From: Triticum aestivum
Taxonomy: Eukaryota; Streptophyta; Magnoliopsida; Poales; Poaceae
NCBI RefSeq assembly: GCF_018294505.1
Contig: NC_057801.1
Coordinates: forward strand, 843,213,806-843,277,805
Reading direction: 5' to 3'
DNA length: 64,000 nt
This document shows, one piece after another, positions 23,835 through 34,267 of this stretch (position 1 is its first letter; each line of letters begins with the position of its first letter). Both the position numbers and the translations under genes were made by a program. The notes below the pieces were generated by a model, which saw only the letters and a program-made list of their open reading frames with translations, did no database searches and had not been told where the DNA came from.

Positions 23835-24588
23835 GACCCCACTTGACAGTTCGGTGGTTCCTATGACTCAAGAAAGAAGAAAATGAAACTACAAAACAAC
23901 TATGTCTTCGCAGTCCATTGTCTTGAAGCAAATGTCTTCACACGTCATTATCTTCGACGCGAATGTCTTTGCGAACCACCATTGCCTTCAATGTCTTCAT
24001 ACATTTTTAGGGGTCATCTTCGATGGGTAAACTGAATCAATAGGGACTTTTGCCTATGTTCTCATGTGAATCTCACAATACTCCAAAACCAACTAGGGGT
24101 GGCACACTACTAGGGAAAAGCTGAATCAATAGGGACGCTGCTACTAAGTACTTTAGCAGTAGCGCGTCCAGGAAAGGGTGCTACTACTATATCTAGCTTG
24201 GAGGCAACGCCGCGGCAATTATAGTAGTAGCGCTTGTTTCACCTAGAGCGCTACTGCTACCGCGTTATTAGTAGCGAGCTTTATACACTCGCTACTTCTA
24301 GTTAGCAGTAGCGTTTGTTTTTAAATCACGCTGCTGCTAAGATTCTGTGTATAAGGTTTTCCTTAGTAGTGGCACTAGATGCACTTACATTTTTGTCAAG
24401 ATCCGTTGTAGCAAGCCGGAAGTATCACGGGTGGCCTGACTCGCCCCTTGTTCTTGCATAGGTTAGGCATTGGTTTTCTTGGCCTCTTCCCGGGCAAATT
24501 TCATCTGCTAATTGCTGGCATCGATCTGGCCTGCAATTTGGTGATGCACTTCTTGGCTGCTGCAGACAATTTTGAAGTTATCAGCACA

Positions 24589-24590
<2 letters not shown>
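23835..24590. other. Unassigned repeat remnant around a CACTA MITE
   Basis: No gene seen. The stretch outside 24105-24371 has repeated GTCTTC-rich wording (near 23905-24000) and resembles retrotransposon sequence of unclear family. It is the target into which the CACTA MITE inserted. Confidence 0.35.
24105..24371. mobile_element. Miniature CACTA element, 267 bp
   Basis: Starts CACTACTAGGGAAAA and ends TTTTCCTTAGTAGTG, so the terminal inverted repeats match at 14 of 15 positions. It is flanked by the 3-bp target duplication GCA (24102-24104 and 24372-24374), as CACTA elements make. The interior repeats AGCAGTAGCGC in both orientations, so the whole element can fold on itself. It has no coding capacity and needs a transposase in trans. 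Confidence 0.9.

Positions 24591-24661
<71 letters not shown>
24591..24661. repeat. (AT)n microsatellite, left
   Basis: About 35 uninterrupted AT units directly bordering the inverted-repeat element that starts at 24660. Confidence 0.95.
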
Positions 24662-24663
<2 letters not shown>

Positions 24664-25506
24664 CTTGCTAAACTGTGCCTGCGCGCATGGTGTTCTATCC
24701 TACGCTCCGGCCACTTCAAACCTACCAGCCAGTATGCATTAAGTAGCCCTAGTTAACCAGGCGGAAGGGCGCGCACAATGTGGGGAAAATCGAACGTAAC
24801 GTCTTACGACCGAAACTACTCCACGTTGCTAACTTCCTTCGTGAAAAAAGAATAGTAGTAACAGGTTACCATGCGCTAATTAACAGAGCCATCCCTCGCA
24901 TGCCTACATTTCACTTCATCGTGATTGTCCAAACATCGTAAAAAGGCCTAGCCCAACTGTTAATTCCTACCATCAGTAATCAGGCATATAGGATCTAGTA
25001 AAGATGTTACTATCAGTATTATGGCACTAGTAAATGGCCCTTATTAAGTTGTAACAGATTACCATCATGGTTACATTTTGTACCCACGTCCCCATGATTG
25101 TAGTAATACATTACTACATATATCAGCCTGGATCAAAGCATCTTTGACTTTTTTGTTCATTTTTTTTTTTTGCATTATCATCCACAATGAGCATCTAGTA
25201 ATGTGTTACTGCACGTCTCAAGAAGGTTTTACTACGATTAGGGATGAAACCATAGATATCTCCCATCCCGGTAAAAAACTAGGTCCATTACCATCTATAG
25301 TTAATCTATTACTAGCAATGAATAGTTACCCAAATTCAGAACGTGGCGGAGTAACACATGGTAACAGAATTAAATGTGTTACTTTCTTTTGCACATACCG
25401 TTACCCTCAAACATTCTTGCTATGGAGACGCGACCCGCACGCCTGATTAGGAGCGGCCGGAGCGCAGGCTAAGCAACAATGCGCGCACGCTCACAATAGC
25501 GCAGCC
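24660..25506. mobile_element. Inverted-repeat element A (unclassified)
   Basis: The left end TAGGCTTGCTAAACTGTGCC with CGCGCATGG...CTACGCTCCGGCC is matched in inverted orientation near the right end (GGCCGGAGCGCAGGCTAAGC ... GCGCGCACGCTCACAATAGCG). The interior is AT-rich, full of TAGTAATG/CATTACTA and GGTAAT words, with no gene. A perfect palindrome (25497-25516) joins it to element B. The left edge abuts a long (TA)n tract. It is non-autonomous and I do not recognise the family. Confidence 0.55.
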
Positions 25507-26371
25507 GGCTGCGCTAAACTGAGCGAGAGCGTAAAATTCCTTATCCTGCGCGCTGGTCCTAATTAGGCGCGGTCGCTCCGCATGAGTAGGCCTCCTTGCC
25601 CGTTAATGAATGAGGGTAAAACCAACTGCAGTAATAGTAATGCAATTTATTTCGTTACCGTCCCACAGGTTCACCTACGTCTCGCAACTACCCTCCCTAA
25701 TTGTTGGTAGTAAAACGTGCCAAGGATGTGGTAATAGAATAATGTACGTTACCAACTAGGCTTTAGTAGTAATACGGGTTGAGGATATGGTAATAGAATA
25801 GTTTGTGTTACCAACTACGCTCCCTAAATATTGGTAGTAAAACTGGTCGGGATATGGTAATAAAATTACTTGTGTTACCAAGTAAAGCATCATGTTCACG
25901 TACATGTAGAACTCCATGATAGTAATGCATCATGTTTGAATTACTATAACTAGACCTAATATTACCATTGATTTTTACATGGAGGGGGAGACCTAATGCT
26001 AGTAATGAATTACTATAAATGGACCTAATATTACCATTGATTTTTACATGGAGGAGAGAGACCTAATGCTAGTAATGAATTACTATGACTGGACCAAATA
26101 TTACCATTAATTTCTACCTGGAGAGGAGAGACCACGTGCTAGTAATGCATCATGTATATATATTACTATAAATAGATCCAACATTACTATCTAGTAATGC
26201 ATCAGGCGTGTATTACTACAAGTAGACCCATTATTACCATCAGTTTTGGCATAGTGGAGAAACTGGCGCAAGCACCTGGTGGCTGGTCGGTTACTTACAA
26301 CAGGAGCGCACTCGTATGAGTGGGCAGCGCGCAGAATAAAATTTATACGCTCAGGCTCACTTTAGCAGTCC

Positions 26372-26373
<2 letters not shown>
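25507..26373. mobile_element. Inverted-repeat element B (unclassified)
   Basis: Starts GGCTGCGCTAAACTGAGCG and ends with the inverted form CGCTCAGGCTCACTTTAGCAG at 26349-26368. The far right terminus matches the far left terminus of element A at 23 of 29 positions. It contains a three-copy 70-bp tandem repeat (25938-26146) and the same TAGTAATG-type wording as element A. The right edge abuts (TA)n. No coding sequence. Confidence 0.55.
25938..26146. repeat. 70-bp tandem repeat, three copies
   Basis: Units start GAATTACTAT(A/G)A at 25938, 26007 and 26077. Each contains ATTACCATT(G/A)ATTT and ACCTGGAG or ACATGGAG followed by GCTAGTAAT. A fourth degenerate partial copy follows. Confidence 0.85.
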
Positions 26374-26405
<32 letters not shown>

Positions 26406-26409
26406 TATT
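26372..26409. repeat. (TA)n microsatellite, right
   Basis: TA repeats broken once by a G, directly bordering inverted-repeat element B. Pairs with the (AT)n tract on its other side. Confidence 0.9.
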
Positions 26410-26900
26410 ATGTGCAACCCGAAAAGGCAGAAGTGATGACTTACCAACGAGATCGACAACATATTTCTCAAGGTTCTGCACCTTGAGCTTGGAGTTAGCC
26501 AGCATCTTCTTCAACTTCTCCACCTTTTTCGAGAGGCGGGTATTCTCCAGGGTTGTGTTCTATACATGGCATGTTTGAAAACATTAAAGACAGCCAGACA
26601 AGCTTTCGATGGAGATTTGATCCTGATGTCAGCACTTCAAATCGACGTCAATCCCGGGGGCTACTTGATACGTCTCAAATGTATCTATAATTTTTTATTA
26701 TTTCATGCCATATATATCATTTTTTCGTAGTTTTGGCACCATTTTTCATCATTTTTTTAGACTAACCTATTAACCTAGTGTCCAGCGCTAGTTGTTATTT
26801 TGTGCATGTTTTCAGACTTCTAGGGAAGTCAATTTTACGGAGCTCCCTTTCTCATGTGAAAACAAACTTTTTATAACATAAATTGTTTGTCAAATAGTTT
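26410..26900 (+). mobile_element. LTR retrotransposon remnant (internal 3' end plus LTR start)
   Basis: At 26674 an LTR-like start reads TGATACGTCTCAAATGTATC and is preceded by a purine tract (CCCGGGGGCTACT). This is the layout of a 3' LTR boundary in plus orientation. The LTR later has ACTAACCTATTAACCTA, also seen in the Sabrina-like LTR. It fades after about 26900 and no second LTR is seen. Family not named. Confidence 0.55.
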
Positions 26901-27460
26901 TGTTTCACCTTTTACCTTAGTACATCTACCATGATTGAAAATCTATACATGTCTTTTTGCATGATTCCACCTAATTCTTCAAACAATGATATTTCGTGTT
27001 CTTCCACCGTTTCAATTAGATAAGCTCATAAGAAATTCATAGATGCAATGGCAACAACGAAGAATACAAAAGAACCACTATTTTTCTCAACAAAAAATTA
27101 ACCGGTGTTTTTTTACATTCAAACGCGAGTTTGCGGCTCAACTCACCGTTGGATACATTGTTGAGGACGAAAGGAAATGGGACACTATATATATGAAGGT
27201 CGCACTAACCAAAGAACACCCAAAAACAAAATCAAATAGATCCTCTACTAAGAATATGGCTCATGCTACAAACTGCTATAATTTCATCATACAATGTTAT
27301 TTATACCATCAATAAATTTGACTCACGATGTATGAAATATATCATATTGTTGATTATTATCAGTTCTATATGAAATCTACCATATTATTGATTCAAATGT
27401 TATAATCTTTGCAATGTGGATATTATCTAGTTTCCATGAAAATCCTTACTTAAAGGACAT
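26901..27460. other. Unassigned AT-rich sequence
   Basis: I see no supported gene. It may be a decayed continuation of the LTR remnant on its left, since oligo-A and CATATTGTTGATT words repeat near 27340-27390. Confidence 0.35.
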
Positions 27461-27595
27461 GTCTTGTAAAAAAAAGTGGATCAGCAGCACATGATGATAT
27501 ATATGTATGACTTGGAAGATTGCTATAAGTTTTGATGTTATGACTGGGGTGGATTAAGCTAACATCAAATTGTTTTTTTAGGGGAGCATCAAATT

Positions 27596-27612
27596 GGTTT
27601 CGTGGTGTAGTT
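27596..27612 (+). repeat. 17-bp tRNA-Val 5' fragment
   Basis: GGTTTCGTGGTGTAGTT equals the first 17 bases of the tRNA-Val gene at 27739. It is joined to a copy of AGTTTTGATGTTATGAC that also occurs at 27528-27544 and 27609-27625. Confidence 0.75.
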
Positions 27613-27738
27613 TTGATGTTATGACAGCTACTTCTCTGTCGTCAGGCTTGGCTGGTCTATCAAATCAGCTATTGGAGAGTGTCGTTAATGGATGATAAGA
27701 CACAAGTTTTTAGCTGTTCAAACAAATACGTCACCGAA

Positions 27739-27812
27739 GGTTTCGTGGTGTAGTTGGTTATCACGTCAGTCTAACACACTGAAGGTCTCCGGTTCGAACA
27801 CGGGCGAAGCCA
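27739..27812 (+). tRNA. tRNA-Val(AAC), T-arm variant
   Basis: A 74-nt cloverleaf: acceptor stem GGTTTCG/CGAAGCC, anticodon stem TCAGT/ACTGA with loop CTAACAC and anticodon AAC (27773-27775), discriminator A. T-rich tracts follow for RNA polymerase III termination. The T-stem base at 27800 is A where a C pairing with G is nearly universal (position 61). This breaks the G53-C61 pair and the last base of the B-box core. The gene is head to head with tRNA-Ile (converging). It may be weak or inactive. Confidence 0.9.
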
Positions 27813-27897
27813 CTTTATTTTATTTATGTTTTTTTCGCGTTTCTTCTTTATTCTATCTATTTTTTCATTGTGTAAAAAAAAGTAAAAAATAGGTTAA

Positions 27898-27971
27898 TGG
27901 CCCATACAGGTCTCGAACCTGTGACCTTCGCGTTATTAGCACGACGCTCTAACCAGCTGAGCTAATAGGCC
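27898..27971 (-). tRNA. tRNA-Ile(AAT)
   Basis: A 74-nt cloverleaf on the minus strand: acceptor GGCCTAT/ATGGGCC, D-arm with TAGCTCAGCTGGTTAGAGC, anticodon loop CTAATAA with AAT (plus-strand 27935-27937), T-loop TTCGAGA. A run of T on the minus strand downstream serves as terminator. Identical in sequence to the copy at 32444-32517. All invariant positions that I checked are kept. Confidence 0.95.
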
Positions 27972-28003
27972 TTTTGTTCCATTTTACTTTATCAACTTAT
28001 ATA

Positions 28004-28098
28004 TTCCCTCTTTTCACTTTTATAAAGCTTTGTAGATGTTTCAGACAATGTTTCACTTTTACTTCTCTGAAACGACTTATAAAAGTGAGCGGAGTGAG
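28004..28098. mobile_element. Degenerate Stowaway-like MITE, 95 bp
   Basis: The left end TTCCCTCTTTTCACTTTTATAA and right end CTTATAAAAGTGAGCGGAGTGAG are inverted repeats with the Stowaway CTCCCTC theme, flanked by TA on each side. Confidence 0.6.
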
Positions 28099-28619
28099 TA
28101 GTTCATAATATAGAACAGGGAACAGTAAGAAGATCACATGAGAGCCTGTTTTGGTCCTTATGCTGATCTTACTTATGATTCACAAGAAAGGCCGCCTGTG
28201 CTCGTTGGAGCGATCTCCAAAACACAGCAACAAACCTTGGTCCTTGCAATATAGATTCACATTCACTGTCCACGTTTCAAATATTTGCCGCTGTTGGGGC
28301 CTTCTTGTCATTGTTTCTCTGATTTGTTGGACACGCAAGCCATTTGTGCAAGTGAGCAAGTAATATCCACCAAAGAAGCCAGACCCGTAATGTCGATAGT
28401 GCATCGGTCTAAGCACTACAAGAGAAAAAGAATCACTCTCGACTTATGCGTCCAAAGATGGACACGACCAAATTTGGTTCTCAGTTATGAGCGAGGACAT
28501 TGTCTCGTGGAAGAAGAACTATGTTTTCACGGTATCCCTCCCTTCTCTATACCTAGATCGGAATACAGTGTCTAGCGTTCATGACGACATATGAAATACC
28601 GGTCACCATCGGATTACAC
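28099..28619. other. Unassigned sequence
   Basis: Between the MITE and the retroposon remnant. No domain-bearing frame or clear repeat boundary was recognised. Confidence 0.3.
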
Positions 28620-29519
28620 AATCACCTCACTTAGTCGATCATCATAGCATCGATCTTTGGTCTGCGACATTTATATCAATGTACATATACACAAGGGTGC
28701 ACTTGATCGAGAGCTCGACGTCAGTATGTTGGCTACGGCGAGTCGGGTGCTCGAAGCGGTTTGGTGTGGAGGCGGACGGGTTGTGCAGACATGGACGACT
28801 AGTGCTTCAATGGCAGAGGCCAAATCTGCGGCATGAGTCTAGCTACTCTTCAATGGTCATGGCAGTGATAGGCTGGAAGACATCCCACTCTTGCCACTGG
28901 CAGCGGGGGTGAGCCGGTGAGACACTCCTCGGGAGGCGGTCCGCTAGGTAGCTCCACCGGGCATGTGCTTCTTTGGTTCATGGTAATGTGGAGTGCCAGG
29001 AGAGGCGTGTGACCTCCATCGGTGGACACCATGGCGGTTCCAGCAGAGTACAGGGGTGCAACTTCTGGAAGATCCCTCTGCAAAGATACTGATTGGAACA
29101 ACGCTTCATGTTCGGGGTGAAATTTTTTGTTCTGGCCTTTATTGGATGGACTCAACAACAACAAAATTGTGTCATTACACTGTTGAAGGTCTTGTCTCTA
29201 CGCTGATATTTGTGCCTTGATTGGTTTGTCTTGGTATCTAGGATATGAAAATCCTTGTCCTGGATGGACGCGATGATGGTTGTGCAAGAGTGTTATTCCT
29301 TTTTGAAGGTGTTGCTGCGGAAGAAGTGAGACTTAATCATATGTGTTATCTTCATATCTTGTTATGGTTCGGCAAAGTTGCATATGTCTTGTACTTTGCT
29401 TGTTGATGACTTTGGTCTTGTTTTGCATCAACTTTAATAAGATATGGTTGTGTGCATCCGAGGATGAAGAGGCCAAGTGGTTTAACCTTCCTTTTTGAAA
29501 AAGAAAGAAAGAAAAAAAA
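28620..29519 (+). mobile_element. Non-LTR retroposon remnant with A-rich tail
   Basis: The sequence around 29245-29330 (GATATGAAAATCCTTGTCC ... TTTTTGAAGGTGTTGCTGCGG) is related to 59461-59540 in the retroposon at 58397-59850 (GGATGAAAACCTACTC ... TTCTTGAAGGCGTCGTCGCGG). It ends GTGTGCATCCGAGGATGAAG ... CCTTTTTGAAAAAGAAAGAAAG, a tail style of grass non-LTR elements. The 5' end is uncertain and no target duplication was found. Non-coding. Confidence 0.5.
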
Positions 29520-29838
29520 CATAAGCATAGAGATAAAAAACGCATATTGATCGTATGATGAGAAGAAAATATCAAGAAGATGATGAACATGAAGTAGAAC
29601 ATAATAAGGGGCAAGGATGAAAAATCATTTTTGATCGTAGGAGTCACAAGCAAAATGCAGCAATAAAAATATTAGTCCTCGCCTAGTATCTCATTACACA
29701 TTCCATGCTTGTGAGTACTTCTACAAGCGTACATAATACTCAATCAAGTATATTAGGATTTGTTTTGAGTCTTTCAAACCATGACAAATAAAGGAAAAAA
29801 AACTCCAGTGAGGCCAATGAGCCTAAGGTCGGCTGGAA

Positions 29839-30175
29839 TCCTATATACCTAAATAGTTCATCCCCACTATCTCAATTCTCTTAACATGCACACATGCCAC
29901 AAAATCATCCCACTAATTATTTCTGTTAACATCCATGAGAAATGCTATTATATTATCTCTCAACATGCACACATCTCAACTCTCCACACATGCCACCTCA
30001 TCAATCACTAATTATATTTCTCTCAACACGCATGGGAAATACTACTTATACTCTATATATATTCACAACTATATAATAATCAAATAAAATATATCATATC
30101 TATTTTAGATTTCATCAAAAATATTGCAAGAAATCTCCGCAGCAATGCGTGGGGAATCATCTAGTTTATCAGTAC
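29839..30175 (+). mobile_element. Small non-autonomous Helitron, 337 bp
   Basis: Starts TCCTATATACCTAAATAG after an A and ends in the hairpin-like CCGCAGCAATGCGTGGGG followed by AATCATCTAGT, then a T. This matches Helitron termini (5' TC, 3' CTRRT, insertion between A and T). The interior is AT-rich with TCTCAACATGCACACATG words and no gene. A degenerate relative sits in the host gene at 38819-39140. Confidence 0.75.
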
Positions 30176-32208
30176 CAATGGCTTAAATAATCTATCTAGG
30201 GAAAACAGTGTCCGGACTTCCAAACAATCATGTCGTCTTTGGTTCAAAGGAATCATACAGAACTGTTGTAGGGTTCTGTTGTTAGAAATTTTTCCTATGT
30301 GACTTGTTTGACCCTGGAAATCATAAAAAGTTTCCTATGGCCTACTTTGCATGACTGGAAAGAAAATTCCACTGCATCAAACATTGTGGTTGATTTGTTC
30401 AATTACAAGTTTGTGCTTACACCCGATGCTTAAGAAAATTCTTGTATTTTTCTCGTGGTGCAACAAAGCAACATCTATATATTACATGTTCCTATATTTT
30501 CCGGTTCTCATAGGATTCAACACACCATGACATCAAATTCCTACGCTATTTTTTCCCGTTTCTTTGTCTTTGAAACCTGGCAATCGAAAGAGGCGCAAGT
30601 TATTCAAATATAGTGGAAGTGTGACGGTTATTGAAATACCTATAGAATATAGATGAAGATGTTTATAAATTCAGCATGTAACACTTAAACAACAAAAGAG
30701 TCAGTGTGAGAGGAAGACACTTTGTGCTTCCCAAATATCGAAAAGGCCAAGGGTTAACGGCCTATGTTTAGAATAGAGTTATTAAATATTTGGTAAGGTT
30801 TAGTAATTTAATATTTCAAAATTAACTTTATGCATATTCAAAATTTTACCAATTAATACCATTATTCAACAAGCCCACAAATCCTTAAGCATAATAAATC
30901 ACAGAGATCCTTACATGTATTGTAATTACAGTGTATAAACCAACTCTAACAACAGATCAATATTGGCTCTAGCTCCTTATAATAAGAAAGAAGCTAGCTA
31001 GAGAGAAAGCGAATCAAATGATGTGAAGAGGTGGTTCTATCCTTATTCCTCTTCCCTAAACGGCAATCCCTAGGTCACTCGCGTCCATCCTTTTGCCAAA
31101 TTTGTGTGTGTGTGTGTGCGCGCGCGCGCGCGCACGCGCGCAACATCTGTCATCTCATCTCTCCTTCATCCTCCCCGCTTGCCTAGAAATATTGTGTGAT
31201 GTGACCGGTACCGCTGACATGGAGCTCCGGATGCCCTACACGAAATATCGGTGATTTTTAAAATATCAGGACATAAGAAACAAGTCAAGAAGTGCATATC
31301 CGTAGATGGAGCTTTCTACAAGCAGGGTGAGACGGATATATTGGCAACACCCACTCGGTCCCCTCTTGCCTGTATGGGATTTTCTTATTTATGAAAATTA
31401 ACTGCTGATGAATAAGTTATATACATCTAGCGGATGGGATTGCATGGATGGATATGTTCACTTTTTATATTCTTTTTTGAAAGATTCAAAAATGGCAATT
31501 CTCTTAGCTCCAAGAAAAGCAACACAAAATCCTTCTTCTCCGAGGGCGACACCCAGTGCACCCGCAAGGGAACTAGCACACAGAGCGGCAACCAGTTTAG
31601 GGAGCCGCCCTTGGATCCGGAGTCACACACCGGGTGTCGGACTTCTTCCCCATCACGGGGTCAAAGGTGTGTTAGTGCGCGGAGGTAATGGATGTGTGGG
31701 AGAGGATGAGGATTGTACGGAGGAGCCGAATCGGCTTTCGAGCCGGAGTAGGCTTCTCGGTCACCGCACCGCTATGAATGCGAGTAGGCGGGATGCCGGC
31801 CTGGCGGAGTGAATGCGGTCAAGCCGGGGCGGATGCGGCAGAAGAATGTTATGGGTGGGTCCGGGGCGTTAGAGTTTGATGTGGCGAACATCCATTCTTC
31901 CCCCAACCTCCCCCAGCTCGGTGCCAGTTTGCAGGATTTTGAACGTCCGGACTGGTTGGACAAATTTTGTGACAGCCGTTGGATGGCCAAAATTGTCCGG
32001 ACATTTGCGGTGAACTTTGGTGCTCCACATTGGAGTTCGCCTTAGCGTGGCCATGCTAGATTCGGGGGTTCCTAAAGCATCATGTATTCAGTTGGACACA
32101 AGTGTGTTTGGGTGTCCTTTCCATGTGCTTTCATTGGCACTGATCTATTATTTATTTTGGTTTTATCTCCATAAATCTTATGGAATATAATGGTGTGACC
32201 TATCGTCT
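30176..32208. other. Unassigned intergenic sequence
   Basis: I find no supported gene. 30230-30560 has TTTGGTTCAAAGGAATC-type words, as in small grass DNA elements, but I could not define ends. 31500-32045 is GC-richer and has short frames without recognisable domains. A dinucleotide microsatellite is listed separately. Confidence 0.3.
31103..31142. repeat. (TG)n(CG)n compound microsatellite
   Basis: TG repeats pass into CG repeats with one CA interruption, 40 bp in all. Alternating purine-pyrimidine sequence of this kind can adopt Z-DNA. Confidence 0.95.
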
Positions 32209-32302
32209 TGTAAAAATAGTGGATCAGCAGCACATGATGGTATGTAGCATGACTTGGAAGATTGCTGAACAAATACCTTTTCTTATAAATTAGAGGCATA
32301 GA

Positions 32303-32376
32303 GGTTTCGTGGTGTAGTTGGTGATCACGTCAGTCTAACACACTGAAGGTCTCCGGTTTGAACCCGGGCGAAGCCA
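32303..32376 (+). tRNA. tRNA-Val(AAC), T-loop variant
   Basis: A 74-nt cloverleaf with the same acceptor and anticodon arms as the copy at 27739. The T-loop reads TTTGAAC instead of TTCGAAC: the invariant C56, which pairs with G19 and is part of the B box, is T at 32359. The D-loop differs by one base (GGTGATC against GGTTATC). Transcription or folding is likely impaired. Confidence 0.88.
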
Positions 32377-32443
32377 TTTATATTTATTTATTTTTGTCCA
32401 TTGTGTAGAAAAAACAAAAAAGAAAAGAAAAAAAAAGAATAAA

Positions 32444-32517
32444 TGGCCCATACAGGTCTCGAACCTGTGACCTTCGCGTTATTAGCACGACGCTCTAACC
32501 AGCTGAGCTAATAGGCC
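32444..32517 (-). tRNA. tRNA-Ile(AAT)
   Basis: Identical over all 74 nt to 27898-27971, anticodon AAT (plus-strand 32481-32483). It converges with the tRNA-Val copy across a 67-bp A/T-rich spacer that gives both genes T-run terminators. Confidence 0.95.
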
Positions 32518-32521
32518 TTTT

Positions 32522-33260
32522 GCGTAATTTCTTTATTGTAAGGCAAACTGTTTGTCGAAACTGAATGTCAATTGTTTTTGATGCTATATACTATGAAAAT
32601 AAAAGGGAAACCCTCCCTGCATCGCGCTAATTTATACGGTGAGCTTGAGCAGGAAGAGACGGCGGTGGGCACCAAGCCACCAACGTTCGGGATGCCAAAG
32701 TATTGGCTCGTCTCCAAGGTAGCAGGGATGAACTATTTCATAACTATTTTGTCCCAAATCACAAAATTGTTCTATCATTCCAGGCATGATATGATATCTG
32801 CTCCAAGTGGAAATGCAGCGTACGAACAATAAAATGAGAAACAGTAAAAAGAAAATCAAAACAATCTTTTTTTTTGTAACAAACATTTTTTGGGTGGACG
32901 CAACCAAGATTTTTTATTGTCTGACATACGTGCAAAGTGTCATGAAGAAAAAAAATTCGTGATTCTCTAGGCAAAACAAAATTCGAAGCTTCAAAAAGGC
33001 TGTTTTCCAAAGCATTTTTGGAGCCCTGGTTTTGTTATTTTCGTCCAGGCCAACACCTATGCCATTAACTTTGCATGTGGGTAGACCACTAAGCAATATT
33101 TGTTGACAAAAATTATATCCGATTTTATTGACTTTTTTGTTCATTTTTACAGTTCACAGCAAGGGCATATGAGCTCGGGTGTAGGCTGATAATTTCTTTC
33201 CTGTGGGGATTACTAGATAGAACGGTATTCAAGTTTATGAAACAAGACATTTCAAAACTA
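32522..33260. other. Unassigned intergenic sequence
   Basis: No gene or repeat with defined ends was seen. Short minus-strand frames here have no domain. Confidence 0.3.
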
Positions 33261-33473
33261 CTCCCTACGTTCCAAAACATTTTCAAGTTATAGGTTAATA
33301 ATAATGTACCATCTCCGACACCAAATTAGTTTCACTATATTCATCATAAAGTATATTTTCGTACTAGTACATATATATCATGAATATTAATATATTTTTT
33401 ATAAACTTGGTCAAACTTAGGAAGTTTGACTTGCGACAAACCTAGAACTACAAATATTTTGAAATGGTGGAAG
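33261..33473. mobile_element. Stowaway-like MITE, 213 bp
   Basis: Starts CTCCCTACGTTCCAAAACA and ends TATTTTGAAATGGTGGAAG, degenerate Stowaway ends. Flanked by TA at 33259-33260 and 33474-33475. Confidence 0.7.
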
Positions 33474-33482
33474 TATAAAATA

Positions 33483-33563
33483 CTCCCTCCGTATCGAAAT
33501 ATAAGCCATATTTTGACACTATCATAGTGTCAAAAAACCGTCTTATATTTTGATAGAGGGGGC
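33483..33563. mobile_element. Small Stowaway-like MITE, about 80 bp
   Basis: Starts CTCCCTCCGTATCGAAATATAA; the right half has TCTTATATTTTGATAGAGGGGG as the inverted end. The centre is the palindrome TTTGACACTATCATAGTGTCAAA. TA is present on the left only. Confidence 0.7.
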
Positions 33564-34267
33564 AAATTAAAAGTTCATGAAGATGTTGCGGAAAGGTATA
33601 TTCAAATCAGCACAAACAAAACTGATTTTGTTCACCCTACACATGTACACTTAGCCCAGGGCACAAAGAAACCTAAGGATCAGGCAAGTTCACTGTAAAG
33701 TTTACTTCAAGATAGCAATTACACTAGCAACACAAACATCTATCCCTCTGTTACTTACGACGGGAAAGGCGAGCACAGATCAAAAAACCACACATACAAA
33801 CTACCATTATTGAACCGAGCATTCTCGCAAAAAAAAGTTGCGCCGGCCGGCTCAATCTCAACGCTGCATCAGAAAATTGCAGCTGTCATGCTTATCAACA
33901 CCATCTCATCCTAACTCAGGTCCATCTCGTCTTGCGAATGACGGTGACCCAACCCCCAGATGGAATATTGATTCAGATCTAATAAAGAATAAAGAAATTC
34001 ACAAGCACGGCAGAAGCGGGTAATTTACATGGTCCACTCAAACATCTGCAAAATTGACAAAATCCGTTAGCGGCCTCCAAGTAGTGAAAAAGAGAACAGG
34101 GTGCGGGGCGGGCGAGTGGAGATAGGGGATATGATTGAAATTCAACAGCACACACCTTTTCACAGTTTGGAGCAGAGGAATTCAGATATGGATTCTTCTG
34201 CAACAAAAATGATCGATTGCGCCAGTTCCCGTTGAAAACTTTGTACATTGAAATGTCAAACCATAGA
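33564..34267 (-). other. 3' flank of the conserved gene
   Basis: About 700 bp between the Stowaway element and the stop codon at 34268. It probably includes the 3' untranslated region, but I cannot fix a polyadenylation site. Short frames present have no support. Confidence 0.4.

Larger units (their letters stand above)
27463..27975. repeat. tRNA-pair segmental duplication, copy 1
   Basis: Shares with 32209-32521 the sequence GTGGATCAGCAGCACATGAT and GACTTGGAAGATTGCT, the tRNA-Val gene, the spacer and the tRNA-Ile gene. Copy 1 has about 190 extra bases (about 27525-27712) upstream of tRNA-Val, including an 81-bp direct repeat. Confidence 0.85.
32209..32521. repeat. tRNA-pair segmental duplication, copy 2
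   Basis: Counterpart of 27463-27975, without the extra 190 bases upstream of tRNA-Val. Homology ends just past the tRNA-Ile gene. Confidence 0.85.

Noticed and set aside
25938..26146. Regular 70-bp repeats considered as a CRISPR-like array
   Set aside because: There are no short conserved repeats with unique spacers; the whole unit is repeated, and the genome is a plant nuclear one.
30230..30560. TTTGGTTCAAAGGAATC and related words that suggest a small DNA transposon
   Set aside because: The supposed inverted end is poorly matched and no target duplication was found.
31408..31812. A 134-residue plus-strand frame
   Set aside because: No recognisable domain, overlaps other frames, no promoter or splice context; probably chance in a GC-richer patch.
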